DNA of 64,000 nucleotides from an uncultured Albidovulum sp. Lineage in GTDB: Bacteria > Pseudomonadota > Alphaproteobacteria > Rhodobacterales > Rhodobacteraceae. The DNA lies in assembly GCA_913064775.1 (NCBI GenBank), contig CAJYAD010000007.1, positions 1-64,000 on the forward strand, given 5' to 3'. The notes below the pieces were generated by a model that made no database searches, was not told the DNA's origin, and saw nothing but the letters and a program-made list of their open reading frames with translations. Each line of letters opens with the position of its first letter. Position 1 is the first letter of the stretch. The translations under genes were made by a program, and so were the position numbers. Below, in pieces: positions 35,205-44,243 of the stretch.

Positions 35205-36626
35205 CTATTTCGCGGCGATCTCGGTGGGTTCGGCGGCGACGATCATCTTCGGCAGCCGGATCAGGAATTCGGTGCCGTCCTCATCCGAGCGCAGCAATTC
35301 CAGCCGGCCGCCATGGCCGCGCACCAGCTCGGCCGAAATCGCCAGGCCAAGGCCGATCCCGCCCTTGCGGGCGCCGCCCTGGAACGGGGTGAACAGATGT
35401 TCCTTGGCCTTCGGCGGCAGGCCCGGGCCGGTGTCGCCGGCCTTGATCCACCAGGCGTTTTCATCCTCGCCGGCGCCGATCTCGATCTCGGCGGGCTTGC
35501 CGGTCGCGGCGATTGCCTGACGGGCGTTGCGCACAAGGTTCGACAGCACCCGGTACAGCTGTTCGTTGTCGGCGCGGATCACCAGCCCCGGTGGCACATC
35601 GGACAGGAAGGTGATCGGGTCTTCGCCGGCCGCGATCTTTTCGCCTTCGATCACGTCGTCGACCAGAGTCTTCAGCGCAAAGCGCGCCAGCGTCGGCGGC
35701 GGCTCTTCGGCCTTGCCGAAGGCGAGCGTGCCTTCGCACAGGTTCACCGCCCGCCCCAGCGATCCGATCAGCTTCGGCGCCGCCCGCGCCACGCCCGGAT
35801 CGTTGGAATTCTCCATCCGGTCGGCGAACAGCTGCGTCGTGGTCAGGATGTTGCGCAGGTCATGGCTGATCTTGGCCACCGCGCCGCCCAGCTGGGCCAG
35901 CCGCTCTTTCTGCCGCAACGCACCGGTCAGCTGCTTTTGCAGCGATTGCAGCGCCTCTTCGGCTTCGCGCAGCTCCATGATCGAGGCCGAGGGCTCGATC
36001 ACCCGCCGGGCATCCTCGGGCGCTTCGGCGTATTCCGACATGTGGTGCACCAGCTGGCGGATCGGCACCACCATCAGCCGCCGCACCGCGAAGAACAGCA
36101 AAAGCGCCGTCATCACCGAGATCACCGCCGACAGAAGGAAGATTCGCAGGCCGTAATCGATCATCGCCTGGCGCATCGGGGCGCTTTCCAGCGTCACCTC
36201 GATCTGTTGGCCGGCGTCCTTGGTGGGGTTGCCGATCACCCGGATGATGCGGTTGTGGGGATCGAAGAATTCCGCCAGCGCGTCGCGCACCAGATCGAAG
36301 GTGGTATCGGTGCGCAGATCATAGGTGGTGTAGATCGGCTGCGGGATCGGCGAGGACAGCACCAGCTGGCGTACCGCGTTGCGCCGCAACACCACGTTCA
36401 GCACGCCCGCATTGGTCAGCAGCTCCTTCTCCAGCTGCGGCGAGACCATCCCGTCATTGGCCAGCGTCGCCAGCGAGGCGATCTGGGCCCGTTCGAGACG
36501 CAGCAGCAGGTAGTCCTCGCGGAAGCGCGAGATCGAGGGGACGAAGATCAATACCTCGGCCAGCATGACGAACACTGTCGTCAGGATCAGGAAGCGACCG
36601 GAAAGGGTATTCAGGAAGGTCCTCAC
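35205..36626 (-). CDS. Sensor histidine kinase without a neighbouring response regulator
   Basis: 473 residues. Membrane helices at about 11-30 and 160-182 enclose a periplasmic sensor part, followed by a HAMP-like stretch at about 182-235 (VRRLMVVPIRQLVHHM). The phosphoacceptor is His255 in AKISHDLRNILTTTQLF. The ATPase domain has the N box LSNLVRNARQAI, G1 DTGPGLP and G2 GGIGLGLAISAEL. No response regulator is encoded nearby, so it is an orphan kinase. It is downstream of the flavin reductase gene with a 12-base gap, suggesting one transcript with it and the TVP38 gene. Confidence 0.92.
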   Translation of the reverse strand: MRTFLNTLSGRFLILTTVFVMLAEVLIFVPSISRFREDYLLLRLERAQIASLATLANDGMVSPQLEKELLTNAGVLNVVLRRNAVRQLVLSSPIPQPIYTTYDLRTDTTFDLVRDALAEFFDPHNRIIRVIGNPTKDAGQQIEVTLESAPMRQAMIDYGLRIFLLSAVISVMTALLLFFAVRRLMVVPIRQLVHHMSEYAEAPEDARRVIEPSASIMELREAEEALQSLQKQLTGALRQKERLAQLGGAVAKISHDLRNILTTTQLFADRMENSNDPGVARAAPKLIGSLGRAVNLCEGTLAFGKAEEPPPTLARFALKTLVDDVIEGEKIAAGEDPITFLSDVPPGLVIRADNEQLYRVLSNLVRNARQAIAATGKPAEIEIGAGEDENAWWIKAGDTGPGLPPKAKEHLFTPFQGGARKGGIGLGLAISAELVRGHGGRLELLRSDEDGTEFLIRLPKMIVAAEPTEIAAK

Positions 36627-36638
36627 GCCGTTCTGTCC

Positions 36639-38042
36639 TTACGGCAGCCGTTGCACGAGCCGCACCATGCGTTCAATCCATGGATTAGCAAAGAGCTTTG
36701 GGGAAAAATAGGTGCCAGTGGCAGACTTGGAAACCTCGGACAGGGTCGGATAGGGCAGAACCGTGCCTGCAATGGCCGAAAGCTTGCGCCGCGCGGCCAG
36801 GGCAAGCGCCCAGAAAGCGATCAATTCGCCCGCGCCGGGGCCCACGATCCCGGCACCCAGGGGGCGGCCGCGGCGGATCACCAGTTTCAGGACGCCGTCG
36901 TGGATACCTTCGGCGCGGGCGCGGTCATTGCCGGCCAGCGGGGTGCGGATCACCTCAATATCAGGCCAGCGGGCGCGGGCCTCGGCCTCGGTCAGGCCGA
37001 CCTGAGCGATTTCGGGGTCGGTATAGGTGACGCGGGGGATGTGGTCGTCGCGCAGTGACGCGGGCAGGCCCAGCGTCAGGGCGCGCAGCACGATCCCGGC
37101 GTGATAGCCGGCAAGATGGGTGAACTGCCCGCGCCCCGCGACATCGCCCACGGCATAGACCCGCCGGTTGCTGCTGCGCAGGTGCCTATCTACCTTCACC
37201 GCGCCCTGATGTGTCTCTATTCCAGCCAGATCCAGCCCAAGATCGTCGGTTACTGGGGCTCGGCCGGTGGCCACCAGCAGATGAGTGCCGCGGATCGTGC
37301 CGGCCTCGGTCTCCACCGCGATGGCGCCGTCGGTGCCGCTGATCGCCCGCGCGGGGGTCTTTTCGTGGATCTCCACCCCCTCCGCGCGCAGCCGGGCCAG
37401 CGCTACCTGGGCCAGCTCGGGGTCTTCACGGCCCAGGGGGGTTGCGGCCTCGATCACCGTCACGCGGGCGCCGAGGCGCCGGAAGGCCTGGGCCAGCTCA
37501 ACCCCGATCGGGCCTCCGCCCATCACGATCAGGTGGTCGGGCAGCGCAGTCAGGCCGAATATCGTCTCGTTGGTCAGATATGGCGTGTCGACCAGCCCCG
37601 GGATCGGCGGGATCGCAGGGCGCGTGCCGGTGGCGAGGACGAAGCGCCGGGCGGATATCCGCTGCCCCCCGGCCTCAAGGCTGCGGGGCGAGGTGAAGCG
37701 CGCCCGCGCCCGGATCACCCGGACGCCCAGCCCCTCGAACCGTTCCTGGCTGTCATGCGGGGCGATCGCGGCGATGGTGGCCCGGACGTGGGCCATCACG
37801 GCGGTGAAATCGACCCGAGGCGCCATGCCCGCGATGCCCAGCCCGCCGCTGCGGGTGGATTGGGCGTGCTGGGCGGCGGCGATCAGGGCTTTTGACGGCA
37901 CGCAGCCGGAATTGAGGCAATCGCCGCCCATCTCTGCGGCTTCGATCAGCACGACTCGCGCGCCCATCTGCGCCGCACCCGAGGCGACGGACAGGCCCCC
38001 CGCCCCGGCACCGATGACGCAGATATCGACGGCTTCAGTCAC
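36639..38042 (-). CDS. FAD-dependent pyridine nucleotide-disulfide oxidoreductase (dihydrolipoamide dehydrogenase/MerA-like)
   Basis: 467 residues from GTG 38042, which overlaps the TVP38 stop by 4 bases. A longer frame to 38345 lies in the TVP38 gene. FAD motif VIGAGAGGLSVASGAAQMG, active-site disulfide GGDCLNSGCVPSKA, NAD(P)H motif VMGGGPIGVELAQAFRRLG, and VYAVGDVAG. The C-terminal interface domain (TYTDPEIAQVGLTEAEA) is followed by YPTLSEVSKSATG, where lipoamide dehydrogenases have HPHPTLSE. There is no N-terminal HMA domain and no C-terminal vicinal Cys pair, so it is not a true mercuric reductase. Pairing with a TVP38-type protein is common, and the role is unknown. Confidence 0.88.
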   Translation of the reverse strand: MTEAVDICVIGAGAGGLSVASGAAQMGARVVLIEAAEMGGDCLNSGCVPSKALIAAAQHAQSTRSGGLGIAGMAPRVDFTAVMAHVRATIAAIAPHDSQERFEGLGVRVIRARARFTSPRSLEAGGQRISARRFVLATGTRPAIPPIPGLVDTPYLTNETIFGLTALPDHLIVMGGGPIGVELAQAFRRLGARVTVIEAATPLGREDPELAQVALARLRAEGVEIHEKTPARAISGTDGAIAVETEAGTIRGTHLLVATGRAPVTDDLGLDLAGIETHQGAVKVDRHLRSSNRRVYAVGDVAGRGQFTHLAGYHAGIVLRALTLGLPASLRDDHIPRVTYTDPEIAQVGLTEAEARARWPDIEVIRTPLAGNDRARAEGIHDGVLKLVIRRGRPLGAGIVGPGAGELIAFWALALAARRKLSAIAGTVLPYPTLSEVSKSATGTYFSPKLFANPWIERMVRLVQRLP

Positions 38043-38785
38043 GCGCCCGCCCCCGGCCCGCGCCAGAGCTTGATCAGCCAGGGCAGAAGCGACAGGCCCG
38101 CCAGCCCCAGCAGCGGGATCAGGAATTCGGGCTGCAGGATCAGGCCCAGATCGGGCGCGGTGTCGCGGGCGAAGACGGCGCCAAGGCCTGCGCCCAACCA
38201 GGTGTAGATCAGCGTGCCGGGCAGGATGCCCAGTGCGGTGCTGATCGCGAAGCGCGCCGTCCCCACACCCAGGATCGCCGGCAGCAGGTTCGCCAGCACG
38301 AAGGGCACCACCGGCACCAGCCGGATGAAGAAGAGAAACGACCATTCATTGGCCCGCAGCCCCTCACGGAAGCGCCGGGCGGCCCCGCCCGAGCGGTCGA
38401 TCCGCGCGGCCACATCAGTGCCGATCCCGGCCCGGGCGGCCCAGAAAATCAGCATCGCGCCCAGGCTGGCGGCGAAGACGTTGAACAGAGCGCCGGGAAA
38501 CAGACCGAAGAGGAAGCCCCCCGTCAGCGTCGCGATCAGCGCGCCGGGCAGCGACAGCGCGACGAGGCCGACATAGCCCGCCACGAAAGTGCCGGCCGCC
38601 AGCGGGTAATGCGCATCGCGAAAGGCCGCCAGCCGGGCGTGATTGTGGCTGAGGGCGGAAAAGCTGAGGTCATCGCGCAAAAACACCGCGCCGGCGATGG
38701 CGACCAGGGCGATCAACAGGATGGGAAGTCGTCGAACCAGGCGGCCGTGGCGCGGCGTGTTGGGCGGTTCGGGCGACGGGGTCAT
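38039..38785 (-). CDS. TVP38/TMEM64 (SNARE-associated, DedA-like) membrane protein
   Basis: 248 residues from ATG 38785, with an AGGAGT ribosome site. Five or six hydrophobic helices. The VTT-domain core contains the LSLPGALIATLTGGFLFGLFPGALFNVFAASLGAMLIFW region, then FLFFIRLVPVVPFVLANLLPAILGV with the conserved Arg in the re-entrant segment. Homologues include lipid scramblase-like proteins. The bacterial substrate is unknown. First gene of a three-gene minus-strand group with the flavin reductase and histidine kinase. Confidence 0.9.
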   Translation of the reverse strand: MTPSPEPPNTPRHGRLVRRLPILLIALVAIAGAVFLRDDLSFSALSHNHARLAAFRDAHYPLAAGTFVAGYVGLVALSLPGALIATLTGGFLFGLFPGALFNVFAASLGAMLIFWAARAGIGTDVAARIDRSGGAARRFREGLRANEWSFLFFIRLVPVVPFVLANLLPAILGVGTARFAISTALGILPGTLIYTWLGAGLGAVFARDTAPDLGLILQPEFLIPLLGLAGLSLLPWLIKLWRGPGAGA

Positions 38786-38870
38786 GCGCACTCCTATTCC
38801 TGCGGGCGCAGGATGCACAGAAACCGGCGGCGGGCAAAAGAGGGAATCCGGAGCGCGACTCGGGGCCGCC

Positions 38871-38991
38871 TGCGTATTTGGAGAACAATGAAAGGAGGCG
38901 TCGGCAGGTGGCCCGCAACGTCGATCGTGGAACATCCGGACCGGGAAGACGCAAAGAGGCGCTCTTTATTCTTCACTTTGGCGCAAATATT
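38871..38991. repeat. Long extragenic palindrome, copy B (arms separated)
   Basis: The left arm GCGTATTTGGAGAACAATGA (38872 onward) and a right arm that reads GAATATTTGCGCCAAAGTGA on the other strand are separated by about 75 unrelated bases. Same family as copies A, C and D. It lies in the 268-base gap between leuB and the TVP38 gene. Confidence 0.65.
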
Positions 38992-39001
38992 CCACGGGGG
39001 T

Positions 39002-39022
39002 CCGGGGGTGTGAAACCCCCGG
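39002..39022. terminator. Hairpin after leuB
   Basis: CCGGGGGT and ACCCCCGG form a perfect 8-bp stem with a 5-base loop, 31 bases beyond the leuB stop on the minus strand. No T-run; probably a transcript 3' end together with the adjacent palindrome. Confidence 0.5.
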
Positions 39023-39053
39023 CGCCAGCCTTGCCGTGAAACGCGGCGCCGCC

Positions 39054-40157
39054 CTAGAGCGCGGCGTCCAGCGCGGCGACGATCGCGTCGCCCATGCCCT
39101 GGGTCGAGACCGGCGTGCCGCCGTCGGGGCCCATCAGATCGGCGGTGCGCAGACCGTCGGCCAGCACCTTCTCCACCGCCGCTTCCAGCCGCGCGGCCTC
39201 ATCGCCCTGGCCGAAGGAATAGCGCAGCGCCATGGCGAAGCTGAGGATGCAGGCGATCGGGTTGGCCTTGCCCTGGCCCGCGATGTCGGGGGCCGAGCCG
39301 TGGACCGGCTCATAGAGCGCCTTGGGCCGGCCGTTCGCCATTGGTGCGCCTAGGCTGGCCGAGGGCAGCATGCCGAGGCTGCCGGTCAGCATCGCCGCCA
39401 GATCCGAAAGCAGGTCGCCGAACAGGTTGTCGGTGACGATCACGTCGAACTGCTTGGGCCAGCGGGTCAGCTGCATGGCGCCGGCGTCGGCATACATGTG
39501 GCTCAGCTCGACCTCGGGGTATTCGGCGTCGTGGATCTCTTGCACCACGTCGCGCCACAGCACGCCCGATTCCATCACATTGGCCTTCTCCATCGAGCAG
39601 ACCTTGTTGCCGCGCAGCTTGGCCAGCTCGAACGCGGACCGGGCGACCCGGGCGATTTCGCTCTCGGTATAGCGCTGGGTGTTGATGCCCACGCGCTCAT
39701 TGCCTTCCTTGATGATCCCGCGCGGCTCGCCGAAATAGATGCCCGAGGTCAGTTCGCGCACGATCATGATGTCGAGCCCCGCGACCACGTCCTTCTTGAG
39801 CGAGGAGAAATCGGCCAGCGCGTCGAAGCACTGCGCCGGGCGCAGGTTGGCGTATAGGTCCATCTCCTTGCGCAGGCGCAAAAGCCCGCGCTCAGGCTTC
39901 ACGGAGAAATCCAGCTTGTCGTATTTCGGCCCGCCGACCGCGCCCAGAAGCACGGCGTCGACCTCTTGCGCCTTGGCCATCGTCGCATCGGTCAGCGGGG
40001 TGCCGTGGGTGTCATAGGCGCTGCCGCCCACCAAGTCTTCGCTGACGTCGAAGGCGATGCCGCGCTTGGCGCCGAACCAGTCGATGACCTTGCGGACTTC
40101 GGCCATGACTTCGGGGCCGATGCCGTCGCCGGGCAGGATCAGAAGGGTATTGGTCAT
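39054..40157 (-). CDS. leuB: 3-isopropylmalate dehydrogenase
   Basis: 367 residues. Leucine biosynthesis step 3, NAD-dependent oxidative decarboxylation of 3-isopropylmalate. Blocks: [81 protein letters not shown] with the metal-binding Asp residues, and [20 protein letters not shown] for the cofactor. Length normal. It is on the same strand as leuC-leuD but separated from them by about 4 kb of unrelated genes. Confidence 0.97.
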   Translation of the reverse strand: MTNTLLILPGDGIGPEVMAEVRKVIDWFGAKRGIAFDVSEDLVGGSAYDTHGTPLTDATMAKAQEVDAVLLGAVGGPKYDKLDFSVKPERGLLRLRKEMDLYANLRPAQCFDALADFSSLKKDVVAGLDIMIVRELTSGIYFGEPRGIIKEGNERVGINTQRYTESEIARVARSAFELAKLRGNKVCSMEKANVMESGVLWRDVVQEIHDAEYPEVELSHMYADAGAMQLTRWPKQFDVIVTDNLFGDLLSDLAAMLTGSLGMLPSASLGAPMANGRPKALYEPVHGSAPDIAGQGKANPIACILSFAMALRYSFGQGDEAARLEAAVEKVLADGLRTADLMGPDGGTPVSTQGMGDAIVAALDAAL

Positions 40158-40209
40158 GGGGATCTCCGCTGAACTGTCTCGCTTCGCGTAGCCGCTTGGG
40201 CGTTGAAGT

Positions 40210-41106
40210 TCAAGCGTCCGCCACCATGCCCAGCCCTTCGGCCAGCAGGTCCCAGACCCGCCGCAGCCGGGCCGAGTGGCGCAATGCTTCGGGCGCGGCT
40301 AGCCAGATCGGCAGCGGCGGAATCGTCAGTTCCGGCAGGATGCGGTGCACGGCGTGGTTGGCACGGGCCACCCGGATCGGGCCGATGCCGATGCCGCAGC
40401 CAGCCTCGACCAGGCGCCAATAGGCGGCCTGATCGTCGCAGCGGGTGGCGAAGAAGCTGCGCTCGACCTGCCAGCCCATCTGCCACATGCCGCGCAGGAT
40501 CAGGTCGGATCGGTCATAGCCGACCCAGTCATGGGCCATCAGTTCCTGCTCGGTTTCGGGGGTGCCGTTGCGCGACAGGTAGTTGTCGGCGGCGAAAAGC
40601 CCGATCCCCAGGCTGCCAAGGTTCTGCGCGATCAGATCCAGCTGTTCGGGCCGGTACATCCGGATCGCGATGTCCGCATCGCCAAACAGCAGGTTTTCCG
40701 AGCGGTCGGTTGGGTGCAGCTCCAGCGCGATTTGCGGCTCTAACAAACGGATTCTGGCCAGGATCGGCGGCAGAAGGTAATGCGCAACCACAGCCGAGGC
40801 GGTGATCCGCACGGTGCCGCCCTCGCCCTCCTGGCGCGAGGCGGCGGCCAGTTGCAGCCGGGCAGCCGCGGCCTGCATCTGCCGCGCCGGTCCGATCAGC
40901 GCGGCGCCCGCGTCGGTCAGGCGCAGACCCCTGGCATGGCGCTGGAACAGCGGCACGCCCAGTGCCTCTTCGGCGGCCTTCACCTGACGGCCCAGCGTGG
41001 GCTGGCTAAGGCCCAGTTCCCGCGCCGCGCCGGAAAGAGAGCCGGCCTCGGCCACGGCAAGCAGAACCTGGATCAGCGACCAGTCGAGTTTGTCATAGCT
41101 ATTCAT
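40210..41106 (-). CDS. LysR-family transcriptional regulator
   Basis: 298 residues. The N-terminal winged helix-turn-helix (about 8-66) reads [42 protein letters not shown]. The substrate-binding domain follows from about 95 ([21 protein letters not shown]). It diverges from an epimerase-like gene across 84 bases holding an inverted repeat, the usual arrangement for a LysR regulator controlling its neighbour. The inducer is unknown. Confidence 0.93.
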   Translation of the reverse strand: MNSYDKLDWSLIQVLLAVAEAGSLSGAARELGLSQPTLGRQVKAAEEALGVPLFQRHARGLRLTDAGAALIGPARQMQAAAARLQLAAASRQEGEGGTVRITASAVVAHYLLPPILARIRLLEPQIALELHPTDRSENLLFGDADIAIRMYRPEQLDLIAQNLGSLGIGLFAADNYLSRNGTPETEQELMAHDWVGYDRSDLILRGMWQMGWQVERSFFATRCDDQAAYWRLVEAGCGIGIGPIRVARANHAVHRILPELTIPPLPIWLAAPEALRHSARLRRVWDLLAEGLGMVADA

Positions 41107-41127
41107 TAATGACTACATGGCATGTAA

Positions 41128-41156
41128 ATTCATAAAGTTCCAGAAATTTCATGAAT
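41128..41156. promoter_or_regulatory. Candidate LysR operator in the divergent promoter region
   Basis: ATTCAT at 41128-41133 and ATGAAT at 41151-41156 form an inverted repeat with a 17-base spacer, giving a T-N-A type LysR box in a locally AT-rich gap between the regulator and the epimerase gene. Confidence 0.35.
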
Positions 41157-41190
41157 GTCTATGCTTGTTCCACATCGAAACGGAGGGTTC

Positions 41191-42069
41191 ATGATGGATC
41201 AAGTGGTACTGGTTCTTGGGGCGTCGGGGCTGTTCGGAAGCCACGCGGCGCGGATGTTTGAGCAGGCGGGATGGCGGGTGCGGCGCTATGATCGGGCGCG
41301 GGGCGACATGGCGGGTGCAGCGCGCGGGGCGGATCTGATCGTCAATGCGCTGAACCCGCCGGGCTATCACGATTGGGCGCGGCTGGTGCCGGCGATCACG
41401 CAAGAGGTGTTGGGGGCGGCGCGGGCCACGGGCGCCGCGGTGCTGGTGCCGGGCAATGTCTATGTCTTCGGGCGCGAGCCGGGGCCCTGGGGGGGTGGAA
41501 CCCCGCATCGGGCGCAGACACGCAAGGGCAAGATCCGCGCGCAGATGGAGGCCAGCTACCGCGACGCCGCCGCCCGAGGAACCCAAGTGATCTTGCTACG
41601 CGGCGGCGATTTCGTGGCGCCGGGAGACGCGCGATCGGTTCTGGACATGGTGGTTCTCAAGCATCTGGCGCGGGGACGGATCACGACGATGGGTCCGCCG
41701 GCGGTGCCGCGCGCCTATGCCTATCTGCCTGACATGGCGCGCGCCGCGGTGGCGCTGGCCGAACGCCGCGCCAGCCTCGCGCAGTTCGAGGACGTGCCCT
41801 TCCCGGGGCTGACCTTCTCGATCGAGGACCTGCGCGCGGCGCTTCAGGCGCAGCTGAGCCGGCCAATCCGGCTGCGCCGCTTCTCGTGGTGGGCGTTGCG
41901 GCTGGCCTCGCCGGTGTGGGAACTGGCGCGGGAGCTGTCGGAGATGCGCTATCTTTATCAGATGCCGCACCGGCTGGATGGCACGCGTTTTGCGGAATTG
42001 CTGCCTGATTTCAAGGGGATTTCCCTGCCCGACCTTGCGGGGCTGGAGGCGGCGGCGCTGTCAGGCTGA
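41191..42069 (+). CDS. NAD(P)-binding epimerase/dehydratase-like protein
   Basis: 292 residues from ATG 41191 with GGAGGG just upstream. An ATG follows immediately as the next codon, and a 12-codon longer frame starts in the operator. Extended short-chain dehydrogenase fold: the cofactor loop is VLVLGASGLFGSHAARM and a later block is VPGNVYVFGREPGPWG. The usual YxxxK catalytic pair is not obvious. Expression is probably controlled by the divergent LysR protein. Convergent with the endonuclease/phosphatase gene, which it overlaps by about 59 bases. Confidence 0.87.
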   Translation: MMDQVVLVLGASGLFGSHAARMFEQAGWRVRRYDRARGDMAGAARGADLIVNALNPPGYHDWARLVPAITQEVLGAARATGAAVLVPGNVYVFGREPGPWGGGTPHRAQTRKGKIRAQMEASYRDAAARGTQVILLRGGDFVAPGDARSVLDMVVLKHLARGRITTMGPPAVPRAYAYLPDMARAAVALAERRASLAQFEDVPFPGLTFSIEDLRAALQAQLSRPIRLRRFSWWALRLASPVWELARELSEMRYLYQMPHRLDGTRFAELLPDFKGISLPDLAGLEAAALSG

Positions 42070-43273
42070 GGTCGACCCAGACCAGCCGGTGCGGCCCGGC
42101 GCGGGTGGCCGCCTCGGCCCCGGGCGCGCCTGGCGCGGGCCAGAACACCCCCGCCCCGGCGACCGTCAAGCTGGCCGAGGGCAGCACATAGTCGACCCGC
42201 AGATTGCCCGGGCCGCCCGCCTCGGACCAATCGGCGGTGTCGCGCGCGGGGTCTCCGCTTTGGTCGGGGCTGCCGGCCCGGGCGCCGCCGGCACTGGCGG
42301 GGCGCGGATCTTGCAGCCGCGGATCGGCCAGCAGCGCGCGGATCGCATCCCGGCGGCCGTCACCATCGGCGGGGTCGAGATTGGCGTTGCCGAGGATCAC
42401 GAAGGGGCCACTGGGCGGCGGAACCGGCAGCAACCCGTCGAGATAGCGCAGCCAGAAGGCGGTTTCGTCATGGTTGCGCCGGCCGTTGCGGTCCTCGGGG
42501 CCGTCGAAGACCGGGGGCGTGGCGGAAAAGGCGAACAGATGCAGCGGCCCACGGGGCGTGGTCAGCACGACATCCCAATGGCCGGTGGTCGAAAGCCGCA
42601 GCACGGCGCGGGCGCAGGCATCGGCGGGCAGATGGCCCATGTCCGCCCCCGGCAAGTCCCGCCGCAGCAGGGATGAGAAATCGCGGCTTGCCGCAGAGTC
42701 GACGGGCAGGCGCGACAGCAGCACCATGCCCCCCTGCCCCGGAAAGCGCCCGTATCCCTGGGCGTCACGCGGGCCATTGCGGCGGCCGTCACCGTCGAGG
42801 TCACAGCCGCTCGGCACGCCGGAATTGGGCGGATAGGCGAAGCGGAAGGGATAGCCCGCGCCGGCCTTGGCCAGCCGCGCTTGCAGCGCGGTCAGGGCGG
42901 CCAGGGAGTGATCAAAATCGATGCCGGTCAGCAGCAGCACATCGGGATCGGTGCGGGCGATCACCCGGATGGCGGCGGCGATCGCGGGATCCTTGCCGCG
43001 GGCGATGTCCTGAAGCAAAAGGCCCGGCCCCTTGCGCGACAGGCCGGCGTCGAACGTGGCGATCCGAATTATGCCTTCGGGCCGCATCTGTGGGTGTGGC
43101 GGTTCAGGGGATGGCTCGGCGCGGGCGGCGGGGGCCAGCGCAAGGGCACAGATCAGGCTGGCTGCAGACGCGATTGCAGCGCGTCGTTCTGGCGCCGCTT
43201 TTCGCGGATCATTTCGGCCACGCGGTGCATCGCGATCCCGCGCATGAACAGGCTTGCCGGAAGGAAGGCCCAT
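42011..43273 (-). CDS. Secreted endonuclease/exonuclease/phosphatase-fold protein
   Basis: 420 residues if started at ATG 43273. The frame has a clear export signal (AAIASAASLICALALAPAARA, about residues 32-52). The only ATG before it is 43273, giving a 121-base overlap with the preceding membrane-protein gene. The mature part shows the EEP superfamily layout: IIRIATFDAGL, DPDVLLLTGIDFDHS (in place of the usual catalytic Glu), PFVILGNANLDPADGDGRRDAIRALL, and a C-terminal LRVDYVLPSASL. GHFNSxND-type residues are partly changed, so catalysis is not assured. Similar large phosphodiesterase-fold proteins occur across Rhodobacterales. Confidence 0.82.
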   Translation of the reverse strand: MGLPSGKPVHARDRDAPRGRNDPRKAAPERRAAIASAASLICALALAPAARAEPSPEPPHPQMRPEGIIRIATFDAGLSRKGPGLLLQDIARGKDPAIAAAIRVIARTDPDVLLLTGIDFDHSLAALTALQARLAKAGAGYPFRFAYPPNSGVPSGCDLDGDGRRNGPRDAQGYGRFPGQGGMVLLSRLPVDSAASRDFSSLLRRDLPGADMGHLPADACARAVLRLSTTGHWDVVLTTPRGPLHLFAFSATPPVFDGPEDRNGRRNHDETAFWLRYLDGLLPVPPPSGPFVILGNANLDPADGDGRRDAIRALLADPRLQDPRPASAGGARAGSPDQSGDPARDTADWSEAGGPGNLRVDYVLPSASLTVAGAGVFWPAPGAPGAEAATRAGPHRLVWVDLSLTAPPPPAPQGRAGKSP

Positions 43274-43974
43274 GCCGACACCATCCAGATCAGGGTTTGC
43301 GGCGTCGACAAGGTCACTTCGCCGAAAGAGGACGAAGCCGCTTTCACCACCGCCGGCACCAGAAATGGCAGCAAAAACCCTAACGCAAGGTTAACGCGGG
43401 CATCGCGTTCCAGCCGGGCGACGACGTCTCCTCCGATCGTCGGGTCGAAGGTGGGCAGGTTGACCCAGACGTTGAAGGTCCCGTTCGAGGCCGGCCAGCC
43501 GAAGATCTTCAGCGCGATGACGAAGATCGACAGCATCACCAGTGAGATCAGATAGGCCATCCCGGCGGCGGTGCGGACCTGTTCGATATGGGTGCTGGGC
43601 GCGGTCGAGGACAGCATCAGCGTCATCAGCCGCACCGGGCTGTAGGGGAAATCGATCGCGCGGCCCACGACTTCGCCGATCGCCTGGACCAACATCGTCA
43701 TCGGCGTCGGGTCCAAGTTGCCGCGCGCGATGATCGCCAGCACGAAGACGGTCAGGAACAGTGACAGATAGCGGATGCGGTTGAACGGCGGGGCATAGCG
43801 GAATTCGATCAGGCCCGGGTAGGTCGCGGAATATTCCACAAAGGTCAGCCCGCCGCCGAACAGCGCGATCAGGGCCACGATCTGGGTGGAATCGACCCCG
43901 CTCCCCGGCAAAAGGGTAGAGGGTGTCGCGATCAACACCATCACCAATACCGCGCGCACCAAGGCGCCTGTCAT
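43153..43974 (-). CDS. Conserved multi-pass membrane protein of unknown function
   Basis: 273 residues from ATG 43974. The frame extends upstream to 44253 without a stop but runs through the leuCD terminator, so that part is not used. Hydrophobic helices at about 5-24, 28-48, 66-88, 118-140, 143-165 and 215-245. No recognised family motif. It overlaps the secreted phosphodiesterase-fold gene by 121 bases in a different frame on the same strand, suggesting co-expression. Confidence 0.75.
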   Translation of the reverse strand: MTGALVRAVLVMVLIATPSTLLPGSGVDSTQIVALIALFGGGLTFVEYSATYPGLIEFRYAPPFNRIRYLSLFLTVFVLAIIARGNLDPTPMTMLVQAIGEVVGRAIDFPYSPVRLMTLMLSSTAPSTHIEQVRTAAGMAYLISLVMLSIFVIALKIFGWPASNGTFNVWVNLPTFDPTIGGDVVARLERDARVNLALGFLLPFLVPAVVKAASSSFGEVTLSTPQTLIWMVSAWAFLPASLFMRGIAMHRVAEMIREKRRQNDALQSRLQPA

Positions 43975-44190
43975 CCGGCCTACCACTGCTCTGCCATCCT
44001 CGATCTGGACGGACGCGATGCGATGCCGCGCCCTTGTTCCATCACGGACCCGCCAAATGTGACGGGCTGCCCCAACTTTGCCACAGTTTTGCCCATTTTC
44101 AGCCGGTCTATCAATCGCATGGTTAATAAAAGGCAAACCATTCGGCGATTTGAGGGAAAAACTGTCGCCGCTTTGCATCAATAATGTGCC

Positions 44191-44220
44191 AAAAAAGAGG
44201 CCGCCCCTTCGGACGGCCCC
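44191..44220 (-). terminator. Rho-independent terminator of the leuC-leuD operon
   Basis: On the minus strand, GGGGCCGTCC and GGGGCGGCCTC form a GC stem closed by GAAG and followed by TTTTTT (44191-44196). It lies 24 bases after the leuD stop. Confidence 0.85.
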
Positions 44221-44243
44221 AGATGTAGCGATGTTGCAGGTGC

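Noticed and set aside
34851-37058. 735-codon open frame opposite EamA, histidine kinase and flavin reductase genes
   Set aside because: Shadow frame crossing three genes and an intergenic palindrome. His/Arg/Gln-rich sequence without motifs.
36639-38042. Mercuric reductase or lipoamide dehydrogenase assignment
   Set aside because: No HMA domain or C-terminal Cys pair for MerA, and the C-terminal active-site segment reads YPTLSE without the catalytic HxxxxE His; kept as a general disulfide oxidoreductase.
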